From a virus, in IMG/VR virus record IMGVR_UViG_3300028394_003304, positions 1 through 41,223 of that record: a DNA stretch of 41,223 nt, one strand, 5' to 3'. Below, piece by piece: positions 14,548 to 22,400 of the stretch; the first letter of the stretch is position 1; each line of letters begins with the position of its first letter. The notes beneath the pieces were generated by a model. That model did not search any database and was not told the DNA's origin. It saw only the letters and a list, made by a program, of their open reading frames with translations. A program made the position numbers and the translations under genes.

Positions 14548-14997
14548 ATGAAATCGAATTATTTTTTAAATGCTGAACTCACTTCCAATAGGAAATTCAG
14601 GGAAAGTAATCTGGTTGATATAAAAAATTCACTGGATCTCAACGAGGATTTTCTTAATTTTTGTATGCTTTTCTCAGAATCAGCATCCATTAATTTTTCC
14701 GGACATCTGGAAATATACATAGAAGATCACCCGTTTGAAACAGATCTTTTAATTGAGGTTGAAGATTTAATATTGAGCATAGACTCACTTATACCAGGAG
14801 GATGGGGAAGCGATTCAAAAGTTGAATGGAGCACAGAATCTATGCCTGGACCTACGCATGTTTGGTTTAAAGATTCAGATGGATGGGAAGTGCTAGTAAA
14901 GGATCATGATAGGGGATTTCTTGGGGAAGATGAGGAATGGGACGAATATCATGATAGTTCATATCAGGATGATCCCGGGTTTGATGATGAATGGTAA
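14548..14997 (+). CDS. acidic hypothetical protein, 149 aa
   Basis: N-terminal part S-N-Y-F-L-N-A-E-L-T-S-N-R-K-F-R-E-S-N; C-terminal 35 residues are very acidic (E-D-E-E-W-D-E-Y-H-D and F-D-D-E-W at the end). One compact region with W-F-K-D-S-D-G-W-E-V-L-V. No family recognised. Confidence 0.6.
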   Translation: MKSNYFLNAELTSNRKFRESNLVDIKNSLDLNEDFLNFCMLFSESASINFSGHLEIYIEDHPFETDLLIEVEDLILSIDSLIPGGWGSDSKVEWSTESMPGPTHVWFKDSDGWEVLVKDHDRGFLGEDEEWDEYHDSSYQDDPGFDDEW

Positions 14998-15019
14998 AAA
15001 TTGACTATTTAATAAAATA

Positions 15020-15028
15020 GATATATAA
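15020..15028 (+). promoter_or_regulatory. putative late promoter, GATATATAA
   Basis: Exact match to the recurrent element. Here it lies 108 nt before the ATG, so the transcript would have a long leader. Confidence 0.55.
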
Positions 15029-15033
15029 AACAC

Positions 15034-15136
15034 TGTATTGAAAGGTGCCTTTCGTGCTTAGTGTCCCAGGTCAAGATGGCCTTAGAGTTGTTAGAAATAG
15101 CAGCGATGGGATTTTAAAAAATAAAAAAAGGTAAAA
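15034..15136 (+). other. long structured 5' leader
   Basis: About 100 nt between the putative late promoter and the ATG of the zinc-ribbon gene. It contains a palindromic AAAGGTGCCTTT inside CACT...AGTG, and a second possible stem GGTC...GGCC. No open frame of use. A regulatory RNA leader is inferred; other genes with this promoter have leaders near 20-25 nt. Confidence 0.35.
15041..15053 (+). repeat. inverted repeat, left copy
   Basis: AAAGGTGCCTTTC; its reverse complement occurs at 16011-16023 (inside GAAAGGCACCTTTTC). Similarity extends a few bases outward (TATTGA side) with one indel. Each copy is itself nearly palindromic. Confidence 0.6.
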
Positions 15137-15997
15137 ATGAAAAACAACAATTACGGCGTGTCGAGCAACTCCGCGCCAAAACCACAAGCTTGGATAGCCG
15201 TATCCAACAACAGGCAAAAAATCTACGGCCTAAATGAGGATCTTGTCTATCTAGACAACGATCAGGAGTTTCAAATCGAACTCTACAATCCAACCAATTT
15301 ATCATACTTAGCTAAAATTTATCTTAATGATAAGCTGATGAGTAGTTCGGGTCTAGTTATTAAGCCTGGACAAAGGTACTTTTTGGATCGCTATCTTGAT
15401 GAGAAGAAAAAATTCTTATTCTCTACTTATGATGTCGATGACAGCAAGGAGACTAGGGAAGCAATCAAAAGCAACGGAAAGGTAAAGGTTGAGTTCTATC
15501 CTGAACACACAAATTACACCCGGAGCACAATATCTACAGGTGCTACTTATGTTCCGATCCAACCATGGACTATCCAGTATCCCTATACACCCATCACATT
15601 CGGAAGCGAATTAGGTTTTCAACCAAGCACAATAGGAACTACGAACACACATTTTGCTGGCTCAAATGCTATATTCACAACAACTTCCGCTATAAGTGGA
15701 AATTCAGTTTCATTTGGAGGAAATACTATTAACGCTTTATATTCTTCAGCCACTCCCGCTAGTAAATCACTGGAAACAGGTAGAGTTGGGAAGGGTGGAA
15801 AATCAGATCAGAAATTTGGGTCCGACTCCGGAAGCTATTCTTGGTTTTGTAGCTACACATCTGAGTATCAGATTATGCCAAGATCAGGAAAACCAGTGGA
15901 GGTTACTGAAATAAGATCATACTGTCCCGGATGCGGAACAAGAACGAAGAAAAAAACATGGAAGTTTTGCCCTAATTGCGGGGAATCTCTGGATTAA
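15137..15997 (+). CDS. beta-rich protein with C-terminal zinc ribbon, 286 aa
   Basis: Residues about 15-125 form a beta-rich domain with L-D-N-D-Q-E-F-Q-I-E-L-Y-N-P-T, L-A-K-I-Y-L-N-D and G-L-V-I-K-P-G-Q-R-Y-F-L-D-R-Y-L-D. I recall comparable domains in large phages and giant viruses, function unknown. A low-complexity G/S/T-rich middle follows, then a C-x-x-C...C-x-x-C zinc ribbon (C-P-G-C-G-T-R-T and F-C-P-N-C-G-E) at the end. Flanked by inverted repeats at 15041 and 16011. Possibly a virion or assembly protein. Confidence 0.65.
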   Translation: MKNNNYGVSSNSAPKPQAWIAVSNNRQKIYGLNEDLVYLDNDQEFQIELYNPTNLSYLAKIYLNDKLMSSSGLVIKPGQRYFLDRYLDEKKKFLFSTYDVDDSKETREAIKSNGKVKVEFYPEHTNYTRSTISTGATYVPIQPWTIQYPYTPITFGSELGFQPSTIGTTNTHFAGSNAIFTTTSAISGNSVSFGGNTINALYSSATPASKSLETGRVGKGGKSDQKFGSDSGSYSWFCSYTSEYQIMPRSGKPVEVTEIRSYCPGCGTRTKKKTWKFCPNCGESLD

Positions 15998-16010
15998 TAA
16001 AATAGTGTAA

Positions 16011-16025
16011 GAAAGGCACCTTTTC
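16011..16025 (+). repeat. inverted repeat, right copy
   Basis: GAAAGGCACCTTTTC, the reverse complement of the left copy at 15041 with one extra base. It lies 13 nt after the zinc-ribbon gene stop. No T tract follows, so it is not a normal terminator. Confidence 0.6.
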
Positions 16026-16328
16026 AATATAATCATACTAAATTTTATTATAAATCATTACTATAACTTATTAAACAACACTATAAGTAAAGATTATCCA
16101 TATAGTTCCACATATCCCAACCGGATGAATGCCAGAATATTCTAAGAACAGGATAGGATGATTAGGATGTATTGATTTTAGAGAAATCTAAGGAATCTAC
16201 ATATAATACAATCAGGCTAAGAATAGAAAAATTGATCGGCTCAGATCTAATAATCTCATTGGGTGAAAATACGAATTCAATGTGTCCGTGTATAGATGAT
16301 TATGTTTCATTTTTAATGTGATTTATAA

Positions 16329-16337
16329 AATATATAA
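16329..16337 (+). promoter_or_regulatory. putative late promoter, AATATATAA
   Basis: One mismatch from GATATATAA, 15 nt before the secreted nuclease ATG. Confidence 0.4.
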
Positions 16338-16352
16338 ACTAAAAAATTAAGA

Positions 16353-16937
16353 ATGAAAAGATTATTATTGCTCCTATTACCTGCGATTGTTTTTGGACAA
16401 CTCAGAGACTGTGTAAACGTAAAGACACCGATATACGAAGTTAAGTATAGTGAAAAACTGGAGCAGCCAACTTGGATAAAATACACGGTATTATGCCCAG
16501 CAGGAACAGCTTCTAGAGCAGGAATGGACTTCTATACGAATGACAGCATAAAGACATCAAACAATGAAGATTATGTAAAGAATCTGTACGATAAGGGTCA
16601 CCTAGCTCCTGCTGCTGATTTCAATTGTACTAAGGAAATGCTACATCAAACATTTAGTTATTTGAACTGTGCTTTACAAAACCAATATCTTAACAGGGGG
16701 GTTTGGAGAATGCTGGAAGAATACGAAAGAGAATTAGCAAAAACAGAGACTGTTACTGTCACGATAGATTTAGTTTTTAGCAAGAAGTCAATTAAGTTAC
16801 CAACAGGAGCAACAGTGCCTGACGGTTTCTATAAAACGATATATCTAGTTAAATCAAAAAAGACATATAAATATTACTTCGCTAACGAAGCACCAAAAAA
16901 ACCAAAGTTCATAGACTATGGTATACCGGTTAAATAG
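16353..16937 (+). CDS. secreted DNA/RNA non-specific endonuclease (NucA/EndoG family)
   Basis: 194 aa. A signal peptide (M-K-R-L-L-L-L-L-L-P-A-I-V-F-G, cut near Gln16) sends it to the periplasm or outside. The active site is D-K-G-H-L-A-P-A at residues 80-87, the family's D-R-G-H motif with Lys for Arg and His83 as base. The metal Asn is Asn115 in N-R-G-V-W-R-M-L-E. Cysteines at 20, 48, 92 and 106 could pair. Such enzymes degrade any DNA or RNA. In a phage it could clear extracellular DNA released on lysis or break down envelope-bound competitor DNA. Shorter than many relatives (about 240 aa) but complete around the core. Confidence 0.9.
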   Translation: MKRLLLLLLPAIVFGQLRDCVNVKTPIYEVKYSEKLEQPTWIKYTVLCPAGTASRAGMDFYTNDSIKTSNNEDYVKNLYDKGHLAPAADFNCTKEMLHQTFSYLNCALQNQYLNRGVWRMLEEYERELAKTETVTVTIDLVFSKKSIKLPTGATVPDGFYKTIYLVKSKKTYKYYFANEAPKKPKFIDYGIPVK

Positions 16938-16955
16938 AAACCATTTATCAACTTA

Positions 16956-16964
16956 GATATATAA
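16956..16964 (+). promoter_or_regulatory. putative late promoter, GATATATAA
   Basis: Exact match to the recurrent element, 15 nt before the ATG at 16980. Confidence 0.55.
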
Positions 16965-16979
16965 TAAAAAATAAAAATC

Positions 16980-17387
16980 ATGGATAAAATAGCTTCATTC
17001 GAGGAATTCGGAAAAAAATCAACATCTCTTAGCGAGGAAACAGTCGATGCACCGGTTGATGTGCAAAAGCGTGACGAGAAACAGCATTATATGTTCTTTC
17101 AGAATATTGCTTCAATTAAACATTATGTTGACGAGATTTTAAAAATGAATCCCGATGAAATTGACAATCTAATTAAGAATGGGCATGACTGGGCTTCGGA
17201 TCACATTGCTACGTCTAAAGATGATATTCAGGAAGTTGCTGAATTCATCAGAAATGAAATGGAGGGTGAAAAAGAAGAAACAACTGAAATGGAACCTGAA
17301 AAACCTGCTGAGGTTTTAGTTGATCTTGATGATTCCGGAGTAAGCACTGACGATGAGTATGACGATGAGGAGGATGACGAAGAGTAA
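16980..17387 (+). CDS. acidic protein with head-targeting-like N terminus, 135 aa
   Basis: Begins MDKIASFEEFGKKSTSLSEE, with F-x-x-F and a possible S-L-S-E cut. The middle is helical; the last 50 residues are E/D-rich (D-D-E-Y-D-D-E-E-D-D-E-E). This layout, targeting peptide plus acidic chain, recalls T4 prohead-core and internal proteins. Monocistronic, between its own putative late promoter and a terminator. Confidence 0.65.
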   Translation: MDKIASFEEFGKKSTSLSEETVDAPVDVQKRDEKQHYMFFQNIASIKHYVDEILKMNPDEIDNLIKNGHDWASDHIATSKDDIQEVAEFIRNEMEGEKEETTEMEPEKPAEVLVDLDDSGVSTDDEYDDEEDDEE

Positions 17388-17431
17388 AAATAATTATCTG
17401 ACGAGCGATAATCAGAAACAATAATATTAAA

Positions 17432-17465
17432 CAAAAAGGTCAGAGCAATCTGACCTTTTTGTTGG
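17432..17465 (+). terminator. intrinsic terminator
   Basis: AAAAAGGTCAGA and TCTGACCTTTTT, perfect stem with a four-base loop, ending in T residues. Confidence 0.85.
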
Positions 17466-17513
17466 AACTAATTTGTCAACAGGACTATGATTATAAACAA
17501 TAGAAATTAAGAG

Positions 17514-18191
17514 ATGAATGCAAATTTTTCAAATAGTTTTGGTGATAGCATTAAAGGTGATAGCATTAAAAAACTAATGCGTCACGGAACAGGGTGGTAT
17601 AAAATATATGAGTTATTTAGATATGACATACCAAGATTCACTAAGAATGTTTGGACATTCAGAAAAGCACTATGGAGCCATTATTGGTTTGATCACCACG
17701 GCACTTTAAAATTCCTTGAGATTGGGTTAACCAATATTTCAGATACTATTGAAAAACATGGTAATGAGATTGATGGTCCGCGTTTAAAGAAAGTTGCTGC
17801 AATGCGTAGAGCTGTCGAGCTAATCAAAAACTATAACGAGGGCAACTATATCGGGATGGCAGAAAAAGAATTGGGTGACTTAATTCTTCATGATTGGGAG
17901 TTTGAGGAGACCGGAGACACCACAGATAACCCATTTGGTGAGAAGGATGAAAAACTCTACCGACTAGTTGAAAAAGATACACAGGAAGAAAAAACACACA
18001 ATCGTAAGATCTTCTATAGATCGAATGAGATTGAGGAACAAGAATGGGAAGAGCTTTTTAAAATACTAAAAGGACAGGATCATGCTGAATACCGTAAATT
18101 GCACGAGGCACAAACGGAGGAAGAAAAGAGGGAAAGGGAACTTTGGAATGAATGGTTTGATGGATCTGGATTAAAAGGATGGTGGGATTAA
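17514..18191 (+). CDS. hypothetical phage protein, 225 aa
   Basis: Tryptophan-rich, helical: R-K-A-L-W-S-H-Y-W-F-D-H-H-G, then L-K-K-V-A-A-M-R-R-A-V-E-L-I, and a charged C-terminal part ending W-N-E-W-F-D-G-S-G-L-K-G-W-W-D. Proteins of this build are common in large phages, but I cannot assign a function. A 15-bp tandem repeat near the start duplicates five residues. Confidence 0.65.
   Translation: MNANFSNSFGDSIKGDSIKKLMRHGTGWYKIYELFRYDIPRFTKNVWTFRKALWSHYWFDHHGTLKFLEIGLTNISDTIEKHGNEIDGPRLKKVAAMRRAVELIKNYNEGNYIGMAEKELGDLILHDWEFEETGDTTDNPFGEKDEKLYRLVEKDTQEEKTHNRKIFYRSNEIEEQEWEELFKILKGQDHAEYRKLHEAQTEEEKRERELWNEWFDGSGLKGWWD
17541..17570 (+). repeat. 15-bp perfect tandem repeat
   Basis: GGTGATAGCATTAAA twice in a row, in frame inside the N-terminal part of the 225-aa protein (G-D-S-I-K repeated). 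Confidence 0.9.
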
Positions 18192-18200
18192 TCCTGTAAT

Positions 18201-18785
18201 ATGAGTGAGATCAAACACACGGAGAAAACCATACAGACTGCATTAGAGAAAAGATTTGACAGCAATAATATAAAATATACGGTCACCAATCTTTACCTAT
18301 TTAGACACAATTGGGAAACTGATTTCCTTGTTGTGCAGAAAAGCGGATATTGCTATGAGATCGAAATTAAGATAAGCAGATCTGATTTTCTTAATGACTT
18401 CAAAAAAGTTGACAAGCACTCGATCATGAACGAGGGCACTTATTTGGTTAAGAAATATAAGTATCATACGGATCCTGAAACCAAAAGGAGGATATCAGAA
18501 CATTATCATGCACCAACAGAATGGAAATTTAAACCAAATAAATTCTATTACTGTGTTCCCGAGGGACTCGTTAGTAAGGAGGAGGTTCCTGATTATGCTG
18601 GTTTAATGTACGTCACCAAATATGGGGCAGTCACTACCATAAAAGAACCTAAATTTATACACAAGGAAAAGCTCGATCTACAAAAACCGTTATGTGACAA
18701 ATTCTACTATTATTGGAAGAATGCTATAGCATCCAATGCAGTATTGTTAGAAAAACTCAATGAATCAACAAATAAAAAACAATAA
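18201..18785 (+). CDS. PD-(D/E)XK nuclease-like protein, MmcB-like
   Basis: 194 aa. Signs of the fold are an N-terminal helix (T-E-K-T-I-Q-T-A-L-E-K-R-F), the acidic step W-E-T-D-F-L-V-V, then G-Y-C-Y-E-I-E-I-K-I-S-R-S-D-F, which carries the E-x-K core, and D-F-K-K-V-D-K-H. The same order appears in MmcB-type DNA-repair proteins. The C-terminal half with K-F-Y-Y-C-V-P-E-G-L-V fits the family's later strand. Function in DNA repair or degradation is inferred; no substrate is indicated. Confidence 0.7.
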   Translation: MSEIKHTEKTIQTALEKRFDSNNIKYTVTNLYLFRHNWETDFLVVQKSGYCYEIEIKISRSDFLNDFKKVDKHSIMNEGTYLVKKYKYHTDPETKRRISEHYHAPTEWKFKPNKFYYCVPEGLVSKEEVPDYAGLMYVTKYGAVTTIKEPKFIHKEKLDLQKPLCDKFYYYWKNAIASNAVLLEKLNESTNKKQ

Positions 18786-18786
18786 G

Positions 18787-19038
18787 ATGAATAAATTAGG
18801 ATTAATTAATTACGAGGGTGATTGTTTAAAAGCGATCAGGGATAATGGAAAGATAAACATCAAGGACCAGTATGGTGTGATTGTGAATGTTTTTAGCGTG
18901 GAAGAGCTTTATGCATTTATAGATGGATTAATCAACGTTGTTGATAGCCAGGGTAAATCTTGGAATTATCCAAGCGAACATAAGGAAGCTAAGCCTTCAT
19001 ACTCGATGATTTATCATTTCGTGAAAGATATTAAGTAA
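18787..19038 (+). CDS. hypothetical protein, 83 aa
   Basis: ATG 18787 is 1 nt after the previous stop; an in-frame ATG at 18760 would overlap by 26 nt and is less likely. Small alpha/beta chain: L-G-L-I-N-Y-E-G-D-C-L-K-A-I-R. No family recognised. Confidence 0.6.
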   Translation: MNKLGLINYEGDCLKAIRDNGKINIKDQYGVIVNVFSVEELYAFIDGLINVVDSQGKSWNYPSEHKEAKPSYSMIYHFVKDIK

Positions 19039-19083
19039 CGGAGCTATTCCGTAAGAAAATACTAATTTAGCACCAAATTAGAA
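19038..19083 (+). other. two adjacent small hairpins
   Basis: ACGGA-gctat-TCCGT overlapping the previous stop, and CTAATTT-agcacc-AAATTAG 22 nt before the next ATG. No T tract follows. Role unknown; possibly processing or translation control. Confidence 0.35.
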
Positions 19084-19104
19084 ATTAATCTAACGCCTAC
19101 ACCC

Positions 19105-19488
19105 ATGGAAAACATCTTCAAGGTTGCTAAATATGAAAAAAACGAGACAGGATTTGATCACGCTGGATATGATGAGTATTCAATAACATATATCAAGGGT
19201 AAGAAACCCCATCAGATAAGGGTAGTAGTTGATGGAATTTTATCAACTAGAGTTATTAATCTTATTGATGGTAATTCTGGGTATAAAAATCAAATATTAT
19301 CAGCAATCAGTGAGATTAAAAACGGGAAGGTTAACTCAGCCAATAGAGTTTCGGAAAAGAAGAAGGTAACACTATCATATATTGGAACATTTTATAGTAA
19401 ACTAATTGTTAAAAATGTTAAGAACTATTTAATGGGCATTAACAAGGAAGAGCGAAGAGACACATTAACAAAATACGAATTAATATAA
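19105..19488 (+). CDS. hypothetical protein, 127 aa
   Basis: Beta-rich first half (Y-S-I-T-Y-I-K-G-K-K-P-H-Q-I-R-V-V-V-D-G), lysine-rich second half. It is 1 nt from the next gene. No family recognised. Confidence 0.6.
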   Translation: MENIFKVAKYEKNETGFDHAGYDEYSITYIKGKKPHQIRVVVDGILSTRVINLIDGNSGYKNQILSAISEIKNGKVNSANRVSEKKKVTLSYIGTFYSKLIVKNVKNYLMGINKEERRDTLTKYELI

Positions 19489-19489
19489 T

Positions 19490-20248
19490 ATGGATAGTTA
19501 CAAAAGACTTGAGGAGAGCGGAGTTTATATCCACTATTCACCAGAGCACTATAAGGATGGTTCTAATGTGAACTTCTCGATTGAGTTTCTTGATAGGGAA
19601 ACACTAAATAGAGTAGCAACGGGATGGTATAACGATAATCACGAGTTTGGAGATGCTTCTGAAACGATGTCAGCATCAGTCAAATTAGCGAGGTGGTATC
19701 TCGAAGATCCAAAAAGAATCTCGTTAATAAACTCGGGATATAATGATCCCGAATATATTGCTTACACATCGGAGTTATCCAAATTTACTAAGGAATTGAT
19801 CTCTAATACAAAGCCACAAATCAAGGGATCTGTACATTTTGATAATGATACAATGGAGAAGTATGTTGCTTTTATCTGTGGTGAACTTGCTGATGAATAT
19901 TCAGTTACGCTAAATGAACCAAAGGGAGTTGATGGTGCACCAGCAAGAATCAAAAAAGCAGGTCCAAGGATACACTCCAAGGTTTATATAAGTGTCATTG
20001 AAAGTTATACACGTTCAGCTAAGTTGACATTGGTGTTTGACCGGTATGAGAAGGAAGACATTTTTTATATGTCCCGTCACAAAAGTCCCGATGCATTATT
20101 ACATGAGATCTACAACAAGATCGACAAGATAGTGAACAAGGCTTTTATCGAGGATGGAAGAGAAGATGAAATACGTGAACTCTATCGGGTTAAGCACGAA
20201 ATATATAACGCAGCTATCAAGGAAGCATTAAATAAATTAAAAATATGA
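19490..20248 (+). CDS. hypothetical protein, 252 aa
   Basis: Residues 1-85 look like a small alpha/beta unit (G-V-Y-I-H-Y-S-P-E-H-Y-K); the rest has an F-D-R-Y-E-K-E-D strand and long C-terminal helices. No recognised motif. Its TGA overlaps the ATG of the phosphoesterase as ATGA, so the two are coupled. Confidence 0.6.
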   Translation: MDSYKRLEESGVYIHYSPEHYKDGSNVNFSIEFLDRETLNRVATGWYNDNHEFGDASETMSASVKLARWYLEDPKRISLINSGYNDPEYIAYTSELSKFTKELISNTKPQIKGSVHFDNDTMEKYVAFICGELADEYSVTLNEPKGVDGAPARIKKAGPRIHSKVYISVIESYTRSAKLTLVFDRYEKEDIFYMSRHKSPDALLHEIYNKIDKIVNKAFIEDGREDEIRELYRVKHEIYNAAIKEALNKLKI

Positions 20249-20925
20249 AAACCCTCATTATCTCGGATCTGCACATAGGATCTAAAGGTTGCCAAACAGA
20301 GGAAATTCTGGAATTGCTTTCCGATGAAAGCTACCAGCGGTACATTTTGGTTGGTGATATCATTGACGGCTGGCTATTTACGAAGTATAAAAAATTCTCA
20401 TACCAACACGCCAGAGTAATCAGAAGACTACTTAAGATTTCTAAGAACAAGGAGATTATCTGGATTTCTGGGAATCATGATGAATTTGTTAGAAAGTACA
20501 CCCCGCTTGAATTGGGTAACATTAGAGTTGTTGACGAGTTCATTGAAAACGGGGTCTGGTATTGTCACGGTGACAAATATGACGGGATCGTTAAAATGCA
20601 TTGGCTTGGCATGCTGGGCTCTGTCGGATACGATCTTGCTATTGTGATCGATAGATTCATTAAGAAAATGGGGAGAACGACAAGTCTTTCTAAATACCTA
20701 AAGGATAATGTTAAAGCAGCAATATCATTTATGATTGATTTCGAGAATGAGATGGTTAGACAGACCAAGAAAAGAAATTGCCACACTGTTATCTGCGGAC
20801 ATATACACAGTCCGGAGGATAAAATGCTGGATGGTGTTAGATACATGAACACCGGAGATTGGGTAGAGAATTGTTCATATATACTCTGCCAAAAGAACCG
20901 ACTAATACTATGCAAGACCAGATAA
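20245..20925 (+). CDS. LpxH-like metallophosphoesterase
   Basis: 226 aa. The order of metal motifs is S-D-L-H-I-G-S (7-13), V-G-D-I-I-D-G-W, S-G-N-H-D-E, C-H-G-D-K-Y-D and C-G-H-I-H-S-P, with N-T-G-D-W-V-E near the end. This is the UDP-2,3-diacylglucosamine diphosphatase type, which splits UDP-diacylglucosamine in lipid A synthesis. Whether the phage enzyme acts on lipid A precursors or on another phosphoester is unknown. The next two genes, a GT2 enzyme and a cytidylyltransferase, fit a lipid/surface-sugar theme. Overlaps its neighbours on both sides. Confidence 0.82.
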   Translation: MKTLIISDLHIGSKGCQTEEILELLSDESYQRYILVGDIIDGWLFTKYKKFSYQHARVIRRLLKISKNKEIIWISGNHDEFVRKYTPLELGNIRVVDEFIENGVWYCHGDKYDGIVKMHWLGMLGSVGYDLAIVIDRFIKKMGRTTSLSKYLKDNVKAAISFMIDFENEMVRQTKKRNCHTVICGHIHSPEDKMLDGVRYMNTGDWVENCSYILCQKNRLILCKTR

Positions 20926-21623
20926 CGGTAGTTATACCATGCTATAACGAGGAAAAATACATAGGAAGAACAATAATACATATTTACCGTCAGCTAGATT
21001 CCAAGGGTATACGTATAATAGTTGCTGATGCTGGATCCACCGACGGAACAATCGAAAAAATCAACGTGCTCCGGGATAATCTGGGTATCAGAATAGATGT
21101 TATACCAGGCGGACTACCGTCAGTTGGCAGAAATGAGGGTGCAAAATTAGCAACAACGCCTTATATACTTTTTGTAGATGCTGACGTTACATTTACTAGC
21201 AAAGATGCCATAAGAAAATCTCTGAATGAAATGCTGACCGGTAATTATGATATGGTTGGTACTACTCCCAAATACAAAGGTGAAAGAGACAGGAGAGCGG
21301 AGATGATGTTTTCTGTAAATCGTTTATCCACATGGGTACTGTCCAAGACCATGCCATTTGCGATAGGTGGATTCGTACTGATATCAAAATCTAAGTTTGA
21401 TGAACTTGGTGGATATGATGTAAATGCCAAGCAGAGCGAAGATTGGTTGCTGAGCAGGAAAATAGACAAGAAAAGATTTAAACTCATATTTAATCTGGTG
21501 ACACAAGATAACCGTAGATTTAAAAAATATGGTTATCTAAATATGCTGAAACTTATATTTAGAAATTGGCTAAATAGAAATAATAGCAATTATTTTTATA
21601 ATGCACAAAACTACTGGGATTAA
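20910..21623 (+). CDS. glycosyltransferase family 2
   Basis: 237 aa. The ATG at 20910 starts directly before the family's opening I-T-V-V-I-P-C-Y-N-E-E and overlaps the previous gene by 16 nt. Other signs are V-A-D-A-G-S-T-D-G-T, G-R-N-E-G-A-K, the metal site F-V-D-A-D-V, and E-D-W-L-L-S (acceptor base region). A GT-A enzyme that moves sugar from a nucleotide donor. The C-terminal tail is basic and aromatic, possibly membrane-associating. Acceptor unknown: host surface glycan or phage DNA. Confidence 0.88.
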   Translation: MQDQITVVIPCYNEEKYIGRTIIHIYRQLDSKGIRIIVADAGSTDGTIEKINVLRDNLGIRIDVIPGGLPSVGRNEGAKLATTPYILFVDADVTFTSKDAIRKSLNEMLTGNYDMVGTTPKYKGERDRRAEMMFSVNRLSTWVLSKTMPFAIGGFVLISKSKFDELGGYDVNAKQSEDWLLSRKIDKKRFKLIFNLVTQDNRRFKKYGYLNMLKLIFRNWLNRNNSNYFYNAQNYWD

Positions 21624-21704
21624 TTGTCATTTAACTAAATAGTAAGTGTGCTTTTAAGCTCGTAGCAAGCACCAATCGATATTTAATATAAACCTACATA
21701 AAAA

Positions 21705-22118
21705 ATGAAAGAAGGCATTATAGCTGGTAATTTCGATGTTATACATCCGGGTTACATATACATGTTTAATGAGTGCAGAAGAAACTGCGATAAATTAATA
21801 ATAATGCTGCACGCAGACCCATCGATAGAAAGACCAGAGAAGCTTAAACCCGTATTAAGTGCAGATGAAAGGATTGTTATTCTGGAATCTCTTGTTCAGG
21901 TCGATGAGATAATAGTTTATCAAACGGAGCATGATTTGATTGAATGGTTAGAAAAGCTTAAACCTGCTGTGAGATTTCTGGGCGACGATTATATCGGTAA
22001 ATCATATAGTGGTGATCATCTAGGTATAGATATTGTTTATTTGGATCGAAGTCATGGATGGTCGACAACCAGATATAAGGAAATGATAGCTGATTCGATA
22101 CCTAAGAGATTGGTATAG
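21705..22118 (+). CDS. cytidylyltransferase-family enzyme (TagD/RfaE C-terminal type)
   Basis: 137 aa. Begins with G-N-F-D-V-I-H-P-G-Y, the G-x-F-D-x-x-H-x-G-H nucleotide site with Tyr for the last His, and ends with W-S-T-T-R-Y-K-E, the family's second signature (I-S-T-T-R). Length equals glycerol-3-phosphate cytidylyltransferase. It would couple CMP or AMP to a phosphorylated sugar or polyol. The changed His may lower activity or shift specificity. Sits behind the GT2 gene but with an 80-nt gap that contains a GTGCTT/AAGCAC stem. Confidence 0.83.
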   Translation: MKEGIIAGNFDVIHPGYIYMFNECRRNCDKLIIMLHADPSIERPEKLKPVLSADERIVILESLVQVDEIIVYQTEHDLIEWLEKLKPAVRFLGDDYIGKSYSGDHLGIDIVYLDRSHGWSTTRYKEMIADSIPKRLV

Positions 22119-22120
22119 AT

Positions 22121-22330
22121 TTAATTTCTATCAGGAAATAACGGGTCCGGTAGTATTTCTGGATCTTTTTTGTTTTTAAGGTACTCCATAGCTGCTCTCC
22201 CCATCTGATCCATAGTATCTGACAATTCAAAACCCCCAGAAAACTCATTATTAGAATTAGCTGGCAAGTGTGGATTCATTGCTTCCAGTCTTTTCTTGAT
22301 GTGATCTAAGTACTCTTTGGTTGGTTTCAT
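22121..22330 (-). CDS. small hypothetical protein, 69 aa
   Basis: Convergent with the cytidylyltransferase gene, 2 nt apart. Start ATG taken at 22330 (M-K-P-T-K-E-Y-L-D-H-I-K-K-R-L-E); an upstream in-frame ATG at 22348 would add six residues. A helical N terminus, then a proline-rich end (D-P-E-I-L-P-D-P-L-F-P). No family recognised. Confidence 0.55.
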   Translation of the reverse strand: MKPTKEYLDHIKKRLEAMNPHLPANSNNEFSGGFELSDTMDQMGRAAMEYLKNKKDPEILPDPLFPDRN

Positions 22331-22352
22331 AGTGTATATAACCCGCATAAAA

Positions 22353-22384
22353 TTTTTTTATAACGAGATAATCATCTATATTTG
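22353..22384 (+). promoter_or_regulatory. Bacteroidota-type promoter, T7-N17-TATATTTG
   Basis: T run 22353-22359, 17 nt, TATATTTG at 22377-22384, followed 16 nt later by the L,D-transpeptidase ATG. Confidence 0.78.
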
Positions 22385-22400
22385 TAGAAAATAATATCAA

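Larger units (their letters stand above)
15998..16352 (+). other. 355-nt stretch without a gene
   Basis: Holds the right inverted repeat and, at the far end, a putative promoter. Between them I see no open frame longer than a few codons, no tRNA arm and no clear terminator. It is the longest apparently non-coding part of the window; a small RNA or a remnant gene is possible. Confidence 0.6.

Noticed and set aside
16081-16330. tRNA or CRISPR-like content in the non-coding stretch
   Set aside because: No T-arm consensus, no repeated units.
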